DNA from: Spirosoma fluviale
GTDB lineage: Bacteria; Bacteroidota; Bacteroidia; Cytophagales; Spirosomataceae
Direction of reading: 5' to 3'
Assembly: GCF_900230225.1 (NCBI RefSeq)
Contig: NZ_OCNH01000004.1
Span: 124,001-188,000, forward strand
DNA length: 64,000 nt
Shown here: positions 1-8,350 of the stretch, piece by piece
Numbering within the stretch: the first letter of the stretch is position 1
Layout of the letters: every line of letters begins with the position of its first letter
Made by a program: the position numbers and the translations under genes
Notes under the pieces: model-generated
What the model was told of the DNA's origin: nothing
Databases searched by the model: none
Seen by the model: the letters and a program-made list of their open reading frames with translations, nothing else

Positions 1-1
1 T

Positions 2-325
2 GGGCTGGCCAATCAAAGCTGGATGATGTTTGCCTTCATGATCGTGTATGCCATGGGCGGCATTGCCGGGCCCTCTATTCAGGGCATCATCTCGAATCAG
101 GTACCCGCCAATGAACAGGGCGAGTTGCAGGGAGCACTCACCAGCCTGACCAGCACGACATCCATTTTCGGACCGCTCATCATGACCAACCTATTCTCCT
201 TCTTTACCTCGCCAACTGCGCCGGTTTACCTACCGGGTGCCCCTTTTTACCTGGCTTCGGTACTGGTTGTTATCAGTGCAATCCTGTCCCGACGCGGGCT
301 AAACCGGAGTCTGGCTACTAGTTAA
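2..325 (+). CDS. MFS transporter, TetA/TCR-like, C-terminal fragment (5' end outside window)
   Basis: The reading frame is open from base 2, so the gene begins before the window; about 107 C-terminal residues are visible. They include the stretch GPSIQGIISNQVPANEQGEL, followed by two hydrophobic segments and a short basic tail. The Pro-x-x-Gln, 'NEQGELQG' and later 'GPLIMT' pattern is typical of the last third of tetracycline-resistance-type (TCR/Tet) major facilitator proton antiporters. Those are 12-helix inner-membrane proteins that export small drugs. The true substrate cannot be told from this fragment, and many family members in this phylum are not known resistance genes. The next gene lies convergently 45 bases away. 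Confidence 0.8.
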   Translation, partial: GLANQSWMMFAFMIVYAMGGIAGPSIQGIISNQVPANEQGELQGALTSLTSTTSIFGPLIMTNLFSFFTSPTAPVYLPGAPFYLASVLVVISAILSRRGLNRSLATS

Positions 326-369
326 TTTCACTAAGCACGGCCTTCCTCTTTTACAGAATAAAGAACCCA

Positions 370-1863
370 TTACTCTTTCCGGAACTCCATTCCATCAAAA
401 ATCAGCGACTCGATCTTACCCGACGAACTCAGGTTGAACCGGGCTTTCGCTTTTCCATACCAGGCTTTTCGATAAGGCCCGTAAAATACATCGTGTTGCC
501 AGTGTGGCAGGGTGGCAATCAGTGTATTATCGTTGATGTTCGCAACTAACCGATTGCCCGAAACGCTGATATTAGCCTTTCCATAAAGAGGGCTGTTGTA
601 AGTTCCGGCATACTGATCCAGCGGTAGCGTTGGCGACGTGTTCAACACCCGTTTGGCGTCTGCATTCGCTTTGGCCTGCTTCTCTTCCTGCTTAATTTTT
701 GAGTATAGCTCCTTAAACTCGGTGCTCCAGTCGCGGGTGCCACCCAGCGCAAACCAGTCGAACGCCTTGTACATGAGCGCGTGGCGAAGTTCAGCGTGGT
801 CGTAATTTCCGAAGATGAAAACGCCCAGTTTCTCGTCGGGCAGTTGCCCGGTTATGGCCGTTAGTCCCGACAGGCTACCCGTGTGAAAATTCACCTTCCG
901 GCCTTTGTAGTCGTGCTGATACCAGCCCAGCCCATACGTTCGCCAGTTGGGTTTCAGCAGTTGCATGGTCGGGTATTCATCTTCCGGAAAAAAAGTTTGC
1001 GGTGTAAAAATCTCGGCCCAGGTTTGGGGCTTCAGCAAACGGCCACCGCTATACTTACTACTGTCGAGCATACAAATGACCCACTTGCTAATGTCATCCG
1101 CCGAAGACCAGACCGCCCCCGCTGAACCCACCTCACTATCGGCCCCGTAGTCGATTACGGTAATGGTATCGTTGATGTTGTAATGCGGTTTGGTGAGGTT
1201 GCCATCTTTGATATAGCCCCGTTTGGGAGCCGTTCGATTCATACCCAGCGGCAGAAAAATTCGTTCCCTGATGGCTTCGGCCCAGGTTTTCCCTTCGATC
1301 CGTTCAATGATGCGCCCGGCGGCCGAGTAGAAGGTATTTTGATAGGCAAACCCGGCCCGGAAGGGGTAGCTGGGCTTTACCAGCTCCATCCGTCGGAACA
1401 TTTCATTGACCGGAATCGTCATGGCACCGGTCATAAAGTCGGTACCACCCACGCCGGTGTCGTGAATGAGCAAATCCCGGATACGCAATGCCTGAGTTAC
1501 GTAAGGATCATAGAGTTTGAGTTCGGGCAGGTATCGGGAAACGGGATCGTCCCAGGCGATTTTACCTTCGTCGACCAGTATACCCATGAGCGCAACGGTC
1601 ATGGCTTTGGTTGTCGATGCACAGGCAAAGAGCGTTTGGGTATCCACACGCTCGGGCTTCCCCAGCTCGCGAACGCCGTAGCCTTTCTTGAAAATGACTT
1701 TGTTGTCTTTGACGACCGTGATGGACAGTCCCGGCACCTGCCAGTCTTTCCGGGCGGCCTCTACATAGGCATCGAATGCCTGAATTTGCTGGGGAGAGAT
1801 CTGCTTTTGCGCCAAAGCAGTAAACGCGGTACTGGCAAAAAGCAGGAGTAGTAGGTTCCTCAT
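370..1863 (-). CDS. Serine hydrolase, beta-lactamase/penicillin-binding fold, with C-terminal DUF3471-like domain
   Basis: An exported enzyme of the class C beta-lactamase/D-alanyl carboxypeptidase fold. Numbered from the upstream ATG at 1875, the SxxK motif is S87-T-T-K90 (context FACASTTKAM) and the second motif is Y178-Q-N180. Roughly the last 90 residues look like the DUF3471 domain often attached to this family. The signal peptide is clear (MRNLLLLLFASTAFTALAQ). I prefer the start at 1863 because the ATG at 1875 lies inside a palindromic repeat and the signal peptide begins naturally at the later Met. Family members act as esterases, peptidases or amidases in the periplasm; the substrate is unknown and resistance should not be assumed. 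Confidence 0.85.
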   Translation of the reverse strand: MRNLLLLLFASTAFTALAQKQISPQQIQAFDAYVEAARKDWQVPGLSITVVKDNKVIFKKGYGVRELGKPERVDTQTLFACASTTKAMTVALMGILVDEGKIAWDDPVSRYLPELKLYDPYVTQALRIRDLLIHDTGVGGTDFMTGAMTIPVNEMFRRMELVKPSYPFRAGFAYQNTFYSAAGRIIERIEGKTWAEAIRERIFLPLGMNRTAPKRGYIKDGNLTKPHYNINDTITVIDYGADSEVGSAGAVWSSADDISKWVICMLDSSKYSGGRLLKPQTWAEIFTPQTFFPEDEYPTMQLLKPNWRTYGLGWYQHDYKGRKVNFHTGSLSGLTAITGQLPDEKLGVFIFGNYDHAELRHALMYKAFDWFALGGTRDWSTEFKELYSKIKQEEKQAKANADAKRVLNTSPTLPLDQYAGTYNSPLYGKANISVSGNRLVANINDNTLIATLPHWQHDVFYGPYRKAWYGKAKARFNLSSSGKIESLIFDGMEFRKE

Positions 1864-1872
1864 GGGAGTCAG

Positions 1873-1953
1873 CATTTTTGTTATTCCGACGAAGGAGGAA
1901 TCTTGAAGGTTGTCTTACGATAAGATTCCTCCTTCGTCGGAATGACAAAAATG
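1873..1953. repeat. Long inverted repeat, 32-base arms
   Basis: The arms at 1873-1904 and 1922-1953 are complementary with a single mismatch, and the loop is 17 bases. The core unit is ATTCCGACGAAGGAGGAATC. The element is directly upstream of the serine hydrolase and contains an in-frame ATG (1873-1875) of that gene. It is probably a dispersed palindromic (REP-like) element and not part of the coding region. There is no strong T-tract beyond the arms, so a simple terminator is less likely. Confidence 0.85.
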
Positions 1954-2011
1954 CGCTCTTTTTGGCTTAATTACGAGAAACGACAAGTTAAGCACACTCC
2001 CCACACTCTAT

Positions 2012-2569
2012 TCACAAAGGGAATACCACATTGAACTTAAGTAGCAGGGCATCTTCGGTTTTCAGTCCCATCAGCGATGGACGTTCGATGTTATGATCGC
2101 TCATGTTTACGGGAAACTCGCCGGTCAACGTTAGTTTGCCACCGGCATCTTTGCGCGTTGCCTGTAGCGTAGCGGGTTTGGCGACCCCATGAAACGTGAG
2201 CGTCCCTTTAGCAATCAGCGTACCGTTCTCACCGGGCTTAATATCCGAGCTCACAAAGGTCACGTTCGGAAATTTCAGGCCATCAAGAACTTCAATAGCG
2301 TGCGAATCCCGATTGTTGTTGTCACTGTCGAAGGAAGCCACTTTCAGGGAAACGGCCACTGTCTCGGGCTGTTTTGTCTCGTCGTTGTAGATTACGGCAC
2401 CATTGACATCGTGGCTAACTCCATCCCACTTATGCAGCGGGTGTTTGGCCGAGTACGTTACCGTCGACAGCGCTTTATCGGCCACCAGCTTTCGTTTGGC
2501 CATCGGGCCGACAAAGGCACACAGAAGCCCGATAGCCAGCCAGCAGCTATACTTGATTAGGTTGTTCAT
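2012..2569 (-). CDS. YceI family periplasmic lipocalin-like protein
   Basis: 185 residues with an N-terminal hydrophobic signal segment, followed by the YceI pattern: 'STVTYSAKH' near the start, 'FDSDNNNRD.H' in the middle and 'FHGVAKP' in the second half. YceI proteins are small beta-barrels that bind an isoprenoid or other long-chain lipid, and in several bacteria they are encoded beside b561-type cytochromes. Here the start codon lies 4 bases after the stop of a b561-like membrane protein, so the two are almost certainly co-transcribed. Binding of an isoprenoid quinone-like ligand is a reasonable inference from this neighbourhood but is not shown by the sequence. Confidence 0.9.
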   Translation of the reverse strand: MNNLIKYSCWLAIGLLCAFVGPMAKRKLVADKALSTVTYSAKHPLHKWDGVSHDVNGAVIYNDETKQPETVAVSLKVASFDSDNNNRDSHAIEVLDGLKFPNVTFVSSDIKPGENGTLIAKGTLTFHGVAKPATLQATRKDAGGKLTLTGEFPVNMSDHNIERPSLMGLKTEDALLLKFNVVFPL

Positions 2570-2573
2570 GATA

Positions 2574-3260
2574 TTAGAAAGTTAGGGCAAGAACCGAAGC
2601 CGCGTATGCGCCAAACGTGGTATAGGCAGCCGCCCGGTGATAGGGTTTAAGCGATGAATTATCCTGAATCATGCCCGCCAGAACGTTGGTGGCAACCATC
2701 CCCGTCAGGTGAACGATGGCCAGGTATTTATGCAGTTTAATGGACGTAAATCCCTTGCGGGCTCCCACTACCGGCGGAGGAGCCGTTAGCGAAAGCAAAA
2801 GCGTTGTTCCGTAAGTGACATTAATAAATGTAGCCGACCGTTCATGCCACTTTTTGGTATCGACATAATCCTGCCCTTTGGCGTTATAAAGCTTTGCGCC
2901 AATGATCCCCTGCGCAATGAACCCTGCCAGCGTGACGAAACCGCCGATCTGGTGCGCGATGAGCATCGTCCGCCGAACTTTCAATTCGTGGGCACGGCCT
3001 TCGGGCGTGAGGGGCGCAACATTCATCGACCGCAGCAAGCCTTTGGGTCCCCAGAATGCCCGTTGCGTAAAGATCATTTTATGGGGGAGCAGTTCAGGTT
3101 GCGACTGTGTTGAGTCGCTCAAACCTGCCAGCAGGTCATCCGCCGAAGCATCCGTTGCAGTGGGGGCAATAACGGTATCCCGCCGAACGGCTGTCGAATC
3201 CTGAGCACAGAGGGGACTTATCCCGAGCCACATCAGCAGGGCAAAACAAACATATCTCAT
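2574..3260 (-). CDS. Cytochrome b561-like membrane protein
   Basis: 228 residues. A signal peptide (about 1-20, ending PLCAQ) and a polar linker are followed by four hydrophobic segments at roughly 95-121, 143-160, 175-198 and 209-228. Conserved-looking histidines sit at helix ends (H103, H139, H177, H184, H208), the layout expected of a four-helix di-haem b561-type protein. I cannot prove haem binding. The gene is the middle member of a minus-strand set: Rieske lipoprotein, this protein, YceI. The context suggests electron transfer between the inner-membrane quinone pool and a periplasmic partner. Confidence 0.65.
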   Translation of the reverse strand: MRYVCFALLMWLGISPLCAQDSTAVRRDTVIAPTATDASADDLLAGLSDSTQSQPELLPHKMIFTQRAFWGPKGLLRSMNVAPLTPEGRAHELKVRRTMLIAHQIGGFVTLAGFIAQGIIGAKLYNAKGQDYVDTKKWHERSATFINVTYGTTLLLSLTAPPPVVGARKGFTSIKLHKYLAIVHLTGMVATNVLAGMIQDNSSLKPYHRAAAYTTFGAYAASVLALTF

Positions 3261-3289
3261 CCGATCCGATTTATCAGTTAATAATTAGT

Positions 3290-3316
3290 CTGAAAACCGG
3301 GTCGTCCGGTTTTCAG
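3290..3316 (-). terminator. Hairpin downstream of the Rieske gene
   Basis: A perfect 11-base stem (CTGAAAACCGG / CCGGTTTTCAG) with a 5-base loop lies 30 bases beyond the stop of the Rieske gene and 30 bases before the next start. It lacks a strong T-tract, so it may only weaken transcription into the two downstream genes or protect the mRNA end. Confidence 0.45.
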
Positions 3317-3345
3317 AAGTTGGTCTGCGTTTGTGATCAGGCTGG

Positions 3346-3864
3346 TTACACCGTAACGGTAAGTGAGTTTCCGTCTGCACTCAGGGCTGTTTTGTACTGC
3401 GTTAGCGGGCGGGCAGCTGGACCTACCTCTACCGCACCGGTGGTACTGAACTCGGAGCCATGACTTGTGCAGAAAAAATCATTCTGAGTCGACCGATACT
3501 GCACGTCGGTTCCTTCGTGGGTACACGTTTTGGACAGGGCAACGTACTGCCCGGCGGCTGTTCTGGCCACGATCAGGCTACCAACCAACACATACTGCCC
3601 GGCGGTTTTAAGCTTACTGAAATTTGTGTCGCCCAGGCTCAATGTGAAGTTAATAACTCCTTTAGATACCTCCGAATTACCGGTTATACCCGTGCTGGGT
3701 ACCGGTGTGGTCGTTGACGGTGTAGGATCATCGCTGCCCTTCGACGAGCAGGAACTTAGGGTGGTTCCCATGCAGTAAAACGCCATCAGGGCGGCACTAC
3801 TCATACCCAGGCTGCGGATGAATTCTCCACGATTCATTTGGTCGGCTGTTGGATTGCTTTTCAT
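3346..3864 (-). CDS. Rieske [2Fe-2S] domain lipoprotein
   Basis: 172 residues. The iron-sulfur ligands are visible: C114-T-H116 (TCTHEG) and C132-x-x-H135 (FFCTSHG), the spacing of Rieske proteins, with a following Gly/Pro-rich loop (EVGPAARPLTQ). The N-terminus has a hydrophobic segment ending at C39 (TTLSSC), consistent with a lipoprotein anchored in the membrane. A Ser/Thr/Pro-rich spacer at 40-62 follows. Starts at 3864 or 3837 are possible. It heads the trio with the b561-like and YceI genes. This is a single-domain Rieske protein, not the bc1 subunit or an aromatic dioxygenase, and its partner is unknown. Confidence 0.88.
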   Translation of the reverse strand: MKSNPTADQMNRGEFIRSLGMSSAALMAFYCMGTTLSSCSSKGSDDPTPSTTTPVPSTGITGNSEVSKGVINFTLSLGDTNFSKLKTAGQYVLVGSLIVARTAAGQYVALSKTCTHEGTDVQYRSTQNDFFCTSHGSEFSTTGAVEVGPAARPLTQYKTALSADGNSLTVTV

Positions 3865-3936
3865 TGGTTGTGCTTTGGTTTATTTCGTGTAGTAACAATA
3901 ATTACCAGCCAGCCCGGTTTAATCGGGGATGTGCTT

Positions 3937-5535
3937 TTAAAGTTTGTAGCGAATTGAGAAAAAAGTACCGGTACTCAGCAAATCGATTTTGAAAAACCCA
4001 ACACCCTTCAGTGGCATTTTGATGAAAGGTTCTACCTGCCAGGACAAGCGTTTTGTTAATGTCCGCTCGTAGCCAACAGATAGGTTCAATTGACTGAAGC
4101 CGTAGCCGCCAGTACTATAGCTGGCTTCTTTTCTTACATTATACGTGTGGGGCGGATAAGTATACACATAATCCTCTTTTTTAATATAATAGCTGGTTAC
4201 ACCACCGGACACAAACCATCGGCTCGGTGCCAATCCACTCATCCGGGGGCGAAGTAACACGTCATAGCGAATGTTGATCGGAATATCGAACATGTTACAC
4301 TGCCCATCAATACTAAGCGGTTTAACAATAGTGCCTCCATTATTCCAGGTGCCTTGAGGAGCCCTATATTCCGACCCTAGCGCCTGGTATATTTTCGTAC
4401 TTTGAATAAGTCCAGCCTGCACACTCCAGCGGGAAGCCAGCCGGTACTCCAGGAGTAAACCTACGTTTGTACCGGGCCGGGTGAAGTTTTTCAACCCTAC
4501 CGAACTCAAATCGGGCGCTACGGCCAATCGAACACTAAATCCACGTTCTACGGGTGGCGTTGGCACTACGCTCGGCTCGGCCGGAGCTGGCGGGGAAGCT
4601 ACGACCAGATCCCGACCGATAAATGGCAGCGCTTTAGGCCAGTTTGCAGGCCGGATTGCCAATTCGTTGATAACTGACAATCCGGCTGCTTCTGCTTGAA
4701 CTTCATTAGGTTGGTTAATAGCCTCAGTGGTGTTTGTAAGACTAACAGATACCGATCTTCGATTTCGTTCCGATGAGCGTTTCGTTACCGATGATACTCC
4801 TAAACTCATCTTCGGGTAGTTTACATTATCAATGGTAGCACGTACACCGTTGTTAACACGCTCAGATTTAGTCCGCTTTACCTTGAAAACCGACTCAGTC
4901 ATTGGTTTTGCAGTGCGTTGCTTACCCAGTTTTTCACCAACTGTCGTTACTGGAATACGCTCAGAAGGCATGGCCCGGTTAGGGGTGGCTTCTATACGAT
5001 CCGCTTCGGTTCGTCTGGCACTTACTTCGTACGCAGGCTTTTCCTCTTTCGTTGCATTCGCTTCTACGGACGCTGTCGGCGTTTTCGCCGTTTCCGGCGC
5101 AACGGGTTGAGCATCTTTCTCAACCGACGGCCCCGAGACACTCGTCGATCTGGCGTTGGCTTGCACGGAGTCTATTTCTGAAATTTTTCCCTTCGCCGAT
5201 GGCTGCCGAGTGGGCGGAATCGGTGCAGTCAATGGCGCATTGGTATCTATTGGCGGTAGCACAACGGCCACGACCGATGAGGAATCGCGACCATTGGTAA
5301 CGCTATTATAGGTATAGTAACTACCAAACATCAACAATAAAAGCAGAGAAATGACGGTCCCCCATCGAATAATACTCTTCCAAAGTGGTGTTTTACCGGG
5401 CACAGTCCCATCGTGCTCGTCCAGTCGGCTTTTCATATCCTGCCAGGCAGACGGGTCAAACGGTGGATCAAACTCTTCAGCCGACTTTCTGAAGAGCCCG
5501 TCCAATTGGTCATCGGTTAGCTCTGACATACTCAT
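3937..5535 (-). CDS. Anti-sigma-like N-terminus fused to outer-membrane beta-barrel
   Basis: 532 residues in three parts. Residues 1-56 are acidic and look like the cytoplasmic sigma-binding segment of an anti-sigma factor. Residues 57-77 form one membrane helix. About 80-320 is a Ser/Thr/Ala/Pro-rich linker, and about 325-532 looks like an outer-membrane barrel with alternating aromatic strands (for example SRWSVQAGLIQST) and a terminal strand ending SIRYKL. The start overlaps the end of the ECF sigma gene by 26 bases (20 if the second ATG at 5529 is used), so translation is probably coupled. The inferred role is to hold the sigma factor and respond to an envelope signal. Whether one chain spans both membranes or is cleaved is unknown. 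Confidence 0.7.
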   Translation of the reverse strand: MSMSELTDDQLDGLFRKSAEEFDPPFDPSAWQDMKSRLDEHDGTVPGKTPLWKSIIRWGTVISLLLLLMFGSYYTYNSVTNGRDSSSVVAVVLPPIDTNAPLTAPIPPTRQPSAKGKISEIDSVQANARSTSVSGPSVEKDAQPVAPETAKTPTASVEANATKEEKPAYEVSARRTEADRIEATPNRAMPSERIPVTTVGEKLGKQRTAKPMTESVFKVKRTKSERVNNGVRATIDNVNYPKMSLGVSSVTKRSSERNRRSVSVSLTNTTEAINQPNEVQAEAAGLSVINELAIRPANWPKALPFIGRDLVVASPPAPAEPSVVPTPPVERGFSVRLAVAPDLSSVGLKNFTRPGTNVGLLLEYRLASRWSVQAGLIQSTKIYQALGSEYRAPQGTWNNGGTIVKPLSIDGQCNMFDIPINIRYDVLLRPRMSGLAPSRWFVSGGVTSYYIKKEDYVYTYPPHTYNVRKEASYSTGGYGFSQLNLSVGYERTLTKRLSWQVEPFIKMPLKGVGFFKIDLLSTGTFFSIRYKL

Positions 5536-6088
5536 CGTTGTTTAAGCGCTTTAGTAACGTGCGCAGGTTTTCCCGTGCCCGGGCCAGGTTCGACTTCGAC
5601 GCGCCTACGGAAATGCCGAGTTGACCGGCAATTTCCTCGTGCGTGAATCCATCCATAACATACAAATTAAATACTAGCCGATAGGCCGGTGACAGCCGTT
5701 GAATGAGGCCCATCAGCTCTTCGTGAGCCAACTGCCCAAAGGCATCGGCCGATTCGGTCGCCATGGTCTGTTCAACCTGTTCTACAGCCTCATGGTTATG
5801 ATGCCGCACCTCCTGTCGGTAGTGATCAATGGCCGCATTAATTAAAATTCGCCGAAGCCACCCCTTAAACGGCTGCGTAGAATCGTACTGATCCAATCGG
5901 GTAAATACCTTCAAAAACCCATCATTCAATACTTCCAGCGCTCCCTCCCGAGTGGGGGCGTACCGTAGGCAAACACTCATAGCATAGCCATAGAATTGCT
6001 TATAGAGCAACTCCTGACTTTTCCGCTGGTTGCGTAAGCAGCCAGCCAGAAGGTCATTCAAGGCAAGTATGTTAGGCGCGTTGGACAA
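5510..6088 (-). CDS. RNA polymerase ECF-type sigma-70 factor
   Basis: 192 residues with region 2 at about 22-90 (YKQFYGYAMSVCLRYAPT, then FKGWLRRILINAAIDHYR) and region 4 at about 125-180 (LVFNLYVMDGFTHEEIAGQL, then GASKSNLARARENL). These are the standard two DNA- and core-binding parts of group 4 sigma factors. The only start that keeps region 2 whole is TTG at 6086-6088; a stop lies three codons further upstream. The regulator overlapping its 3' end is the probable anti-sigma. Target promoters are not known. Candidates are this operon itself and the lipoprotein gene upstream. Confidence 0.92.
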   Translation of the reverse strand: MSNAPNILALNDLLAGCLRNQRKSQELLYKQFYGYAMSVCLRYAPTREGALEVLNDGFLKVFTRLDQYDSTQPFKGWLRRILINAAIDHYRQEVRHHNHEAVEQVEQTMATESADAFGQLAHEELMGLIQRLSPAYRLVFNLYVMDGFTHEEIAGQLGISVGASKSNLARARENLRTLLKRLNNDEYVRANR

Positions 6089-6166
6089 AGTAACCCGTTA
6101 GAAAATAGTACTATTGACTTCACAGCAAATCAGTAAACTGGTGGCTCTTATTTTGTGCACGCAATC

Positions 6167-6193
6167 GGTTGGTGGAACTGCTGCTCACCAACC
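6167..6193 (-). terminator. Hairpin after the Lipoprotein_15 gene
   Basis: An 8-base perfect stem (GGTTGGTG / CACCAACC) with an 11-base loop begins 16 bases past the stop codon at 6209. There is no T-tract, so termination is uncertain. Confidence 0.35.
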
Positions 6194-6208
6194 AATGCTC
6201 GTACTCAT

Positions 6209-7057
6209 TTAATCAAGAGCAACGGACGACGTTGTATTCACCACTGGCCAGACACCCGGCCTTGGTACACTTACCCCTAAGGTTTTACCTCTGATGCCCT
6301 GATCCGGTCCAAAATAATAGAGCGGCCAACCTTTATACGTTAGCTGTGTTTTGCCTACTGCTGTAATCGTTTTAAAGTCATTTCTGTCCAGTACTGAGGG
6401 GATTTCGCCAATCGTGGACGGCGTCACAAATATGGGCCAGGTAGCATCATTACTTAAATCCGCCTTTGTGTATTTATTTACGTTTTTCTTGTCGAAAGCG
6501 TATGCATATAAAGTACGTCCAACGCTATCGACTAAAAACAGTGAATTACCAATTCCCTCTTTAGTGTCAAATGTATAGTTTTTCCCATCATTACCAACCA
6601 GTTGTCGGGAAGCCAGCATCACGGTATAATTCGTTTTGGCCGCCATCCATACATTGCCTACTTTATCACCGCTGACATCACCAGCTTTGGCATCGTTTTT
6701 AAAGTAGTAGAGCGGCCAGCCTTTAAACGTCGTTTGTTTACTACCATCGGCCCGCGTAATTGTAGCAAAATCACTCACTTTCAAACCGGTACCCAGCGTA
6801 AGATCCGTCGCTTCTTTGTAAAAAATGGGCCAGTTGTCTTTACAGGTTCCGGTACAGGTGCCGTCTCCGGCCACATCACCAGCGTAAAAATAGAGCGTTT
6901 TTCCCCCTTCGCCCGTCATTACAGTGCCAACAGAGGATGTTGCCAGGGAAATAGCCGGTGATACAACCGCCGGGTTTTCTTCTTTACAGGAAAAAAGGAC
7001 CACGATCAACAGAAGTGCTGCAACCAGGGATGGGTTGACGTAAACGATTCGTTTCAT
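6209..7057 (-). CDS. Lipoprotein with two 'secreted repeat' (Lipoprotein_15, Yx(FWY)xxD) units
   Basis: 282 residues. The lipobox is LFSC with C24 as lipidation site. The body holds two similar halves, at about 35-135 and 150-275. Each has a GxTLYxYAxD element, a 'W-P-I-F' element and the motif KGWPLYYF, matching the family of predicted lipoproteins with a Yx(FWY)xxD motif. The first half has a CTGTC pair that the second half has lost. The family is secreted or surface-exposed; its function is poorly defined. It lies just upstream of, and in the same direction as, the ECF sigma gene, separated by about 120 bases. Confidence 0.82.
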   Translation of the reverse strand: MKRIVYVNPSLVAALLLIVVLFSCKEENPAVVSPAISLATSSVGTVMTGEGGKTLYFYAGDVAGDGTCTGTCKDNWPIFYKEATDLTLGTGLKVSDFATITRADGSKQTTFKGWPLYYFKNDAKAGDVSGDKVGNVWMAAKTNYTVMLASRQLVGNDGKNYTFDTKEGIGNSLFLVDSVGRTLYAYAFDKKNVNKYTKADLSNDATWPIFVTPSTIGEIPSVLDRNDFKTITAVGKTQLTYKGWPLYYFGPDQGIRGKTLGVSVPRPGVWPVVNTTSSVALD

Positions 7058-7156
7058 GTTATCAACTGTGTTTAAAGATGGAAAAAGAACAGTTGAACCG
7101 GTTCGTTCGTCAATACGGGTGGTTTGGCAAACAGGTTGCGTCGATTGCCAAAAAAA

Positions 7157-8350
7157 TCAACTTTCCTTATCGGCGCGCCGGTCAGCACGGATTTCGGGGA
7201 TCGTGTCGGGGTCAATTAATCCTAATGACGCGGCATGTTCGGCAGCAGCAACGGTATCGGCAACCAGCAGCATGGGTACTTTACTGGCCTCGGTGGTTCG
7301 GATGAGTTCGCGGATGGATTCGTCGCGCTGATCGGGAGTTACATCGCGGATGTAAATGGCCAGAATGCGGCCGGGATTTTCGCGTACCACCTGCGTATAG
7401 ATTTCGGGATCCTGCTGTCCACTATCGCCGATGAGCACAAAGGGCAGCTGCGGGTTTACGTCCAGCACTTTCCGAATCATGGACAGTTTGTGCGTATGAT
7501 GCCCCTGAGACGATAGCAGTTTGGCGCTAAGTTCCAACTCACGAAGTAGAATTGGCCCTTTTGGAATGCCCTGAATACGAAAAAAATCGACCAGCAGATC
7601 GTACAGATTCCAGGGGCTGCTCGACACAAAATAAATTGGATTGAACAAGGTCGTAACCGGCCCACTCTGCAACGCCCGGTAAAAAGCGGCTATTCCTTCA
7701 AACGGCAGCCGGGTATAGGCGTTCCCGAGAAACGTGAGTTTGGCGGTTTGCAGTAGATTGGTCGCATCCGTAAAAAGTACCGTATCATCAATATCGGAAA
7801 TAACCCCAAAGCGACTGTACGGGGGCGAAATCATCAAATACCCCTCTTTTACGACTGGCTGGGCCGCACCAGGCGGGGCCACATCAGGCTGAGCCGCATC
7901 AGGCTGGTTACTTTCACTTAGTTCAGTTGCGGGTTGCTCAATGCCATCCAGCGAGTAGCGAACGGGAAACCAGGCCCGTCCCGGTGGCAGATCATTGGGA
8001 GGGTTGATGGTCACCTCAAAAAAGCCATCCTTATCCGTTACGGCCATGTGTGTTTGCCCGAAAGCCTCAATACGTACGGTTACGCCAGACACTTCTCGAC
8101 TGCCAAAGCGTTGGTAGGTTGCCAGAAGGTTTTGCAGGAATGTATCCCGGTCGCTGGGAGTGCTTAAATCTCGCTGGCGCAATACGCGCCCCGTGAGCCA
8201 GACGGCCGTTGGGCTACCGAAGCCTCGGTAATAAATAATTCGGTACGGTTTACGGGCGTCGAGCCGACCAAAGAGCCGGTTCTTAAGTCGGTCGAACTGG
8301 GTTTCGGCATCAGCTGATGCATTTCCTGAAAAATCATCCCAAAAAGCCAT
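7157..8350 (-). CDS. APP1-type (DUF2183) phosphatidate phosphatase-like protein
   Basis: 397 residues. The N-terminal third contains a beta-sandwich-like region (SGVTVRIEAFGQTHMAVTDK). The C-terminal half carries the haloacid-dehalogenase-like catalytic motif ISDIDDTVLFTDATN (around residue 185), then PILLRELEL, then PFVLIGDSGQQDPEIY, the three signatures of the APP1 catalytic domain. In yeast the founding enzyme is a Mg-dependent phosphatidate phosphatase; bacterial members are largely untested. A Pro/Ala/Gln-rich insertion with short repeats (QPDAAQPDVAPPGAAQP) lies just before the catalytic part. No signal peptide is evident, so a cytoplasmic location is likely. Confidence 0.85.
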   Translation of the reverse strand: MAFWDDFSGNASADAETQFDRLKNRLFGRLDARKPYRIIYYRGFGSPTAVWLTGRVLRQRDLSTPSDRDTFLQNLLATYQRFGSREVSGVTVRIEAFGQTHMAVTDKDGFFEVTINPPNDLPPGRAWFPVRYSLDGIEQPATELSESNQPDAAQPDVAPPGAAQPVVKEGYLMISPPYSRFGVISDIDDTVLFTDATNLLQTAKLTFLGNAYTRLPFEGIAAFYRALQSGPVTTLFNPIYFVSSSPWNLYDLLVDFFRIQGIPKGPILLRELELSAKLLSSQGHHTHKLSMIRKVLDVNPQLPFVLIGDSGQQDPEIYTQVVRENPGRILAIYIRDVTPDQRDESIRELIRTTEASKVPMLLVADTVAAAEHAASLGLIDPDTIPEIRADRRADKES

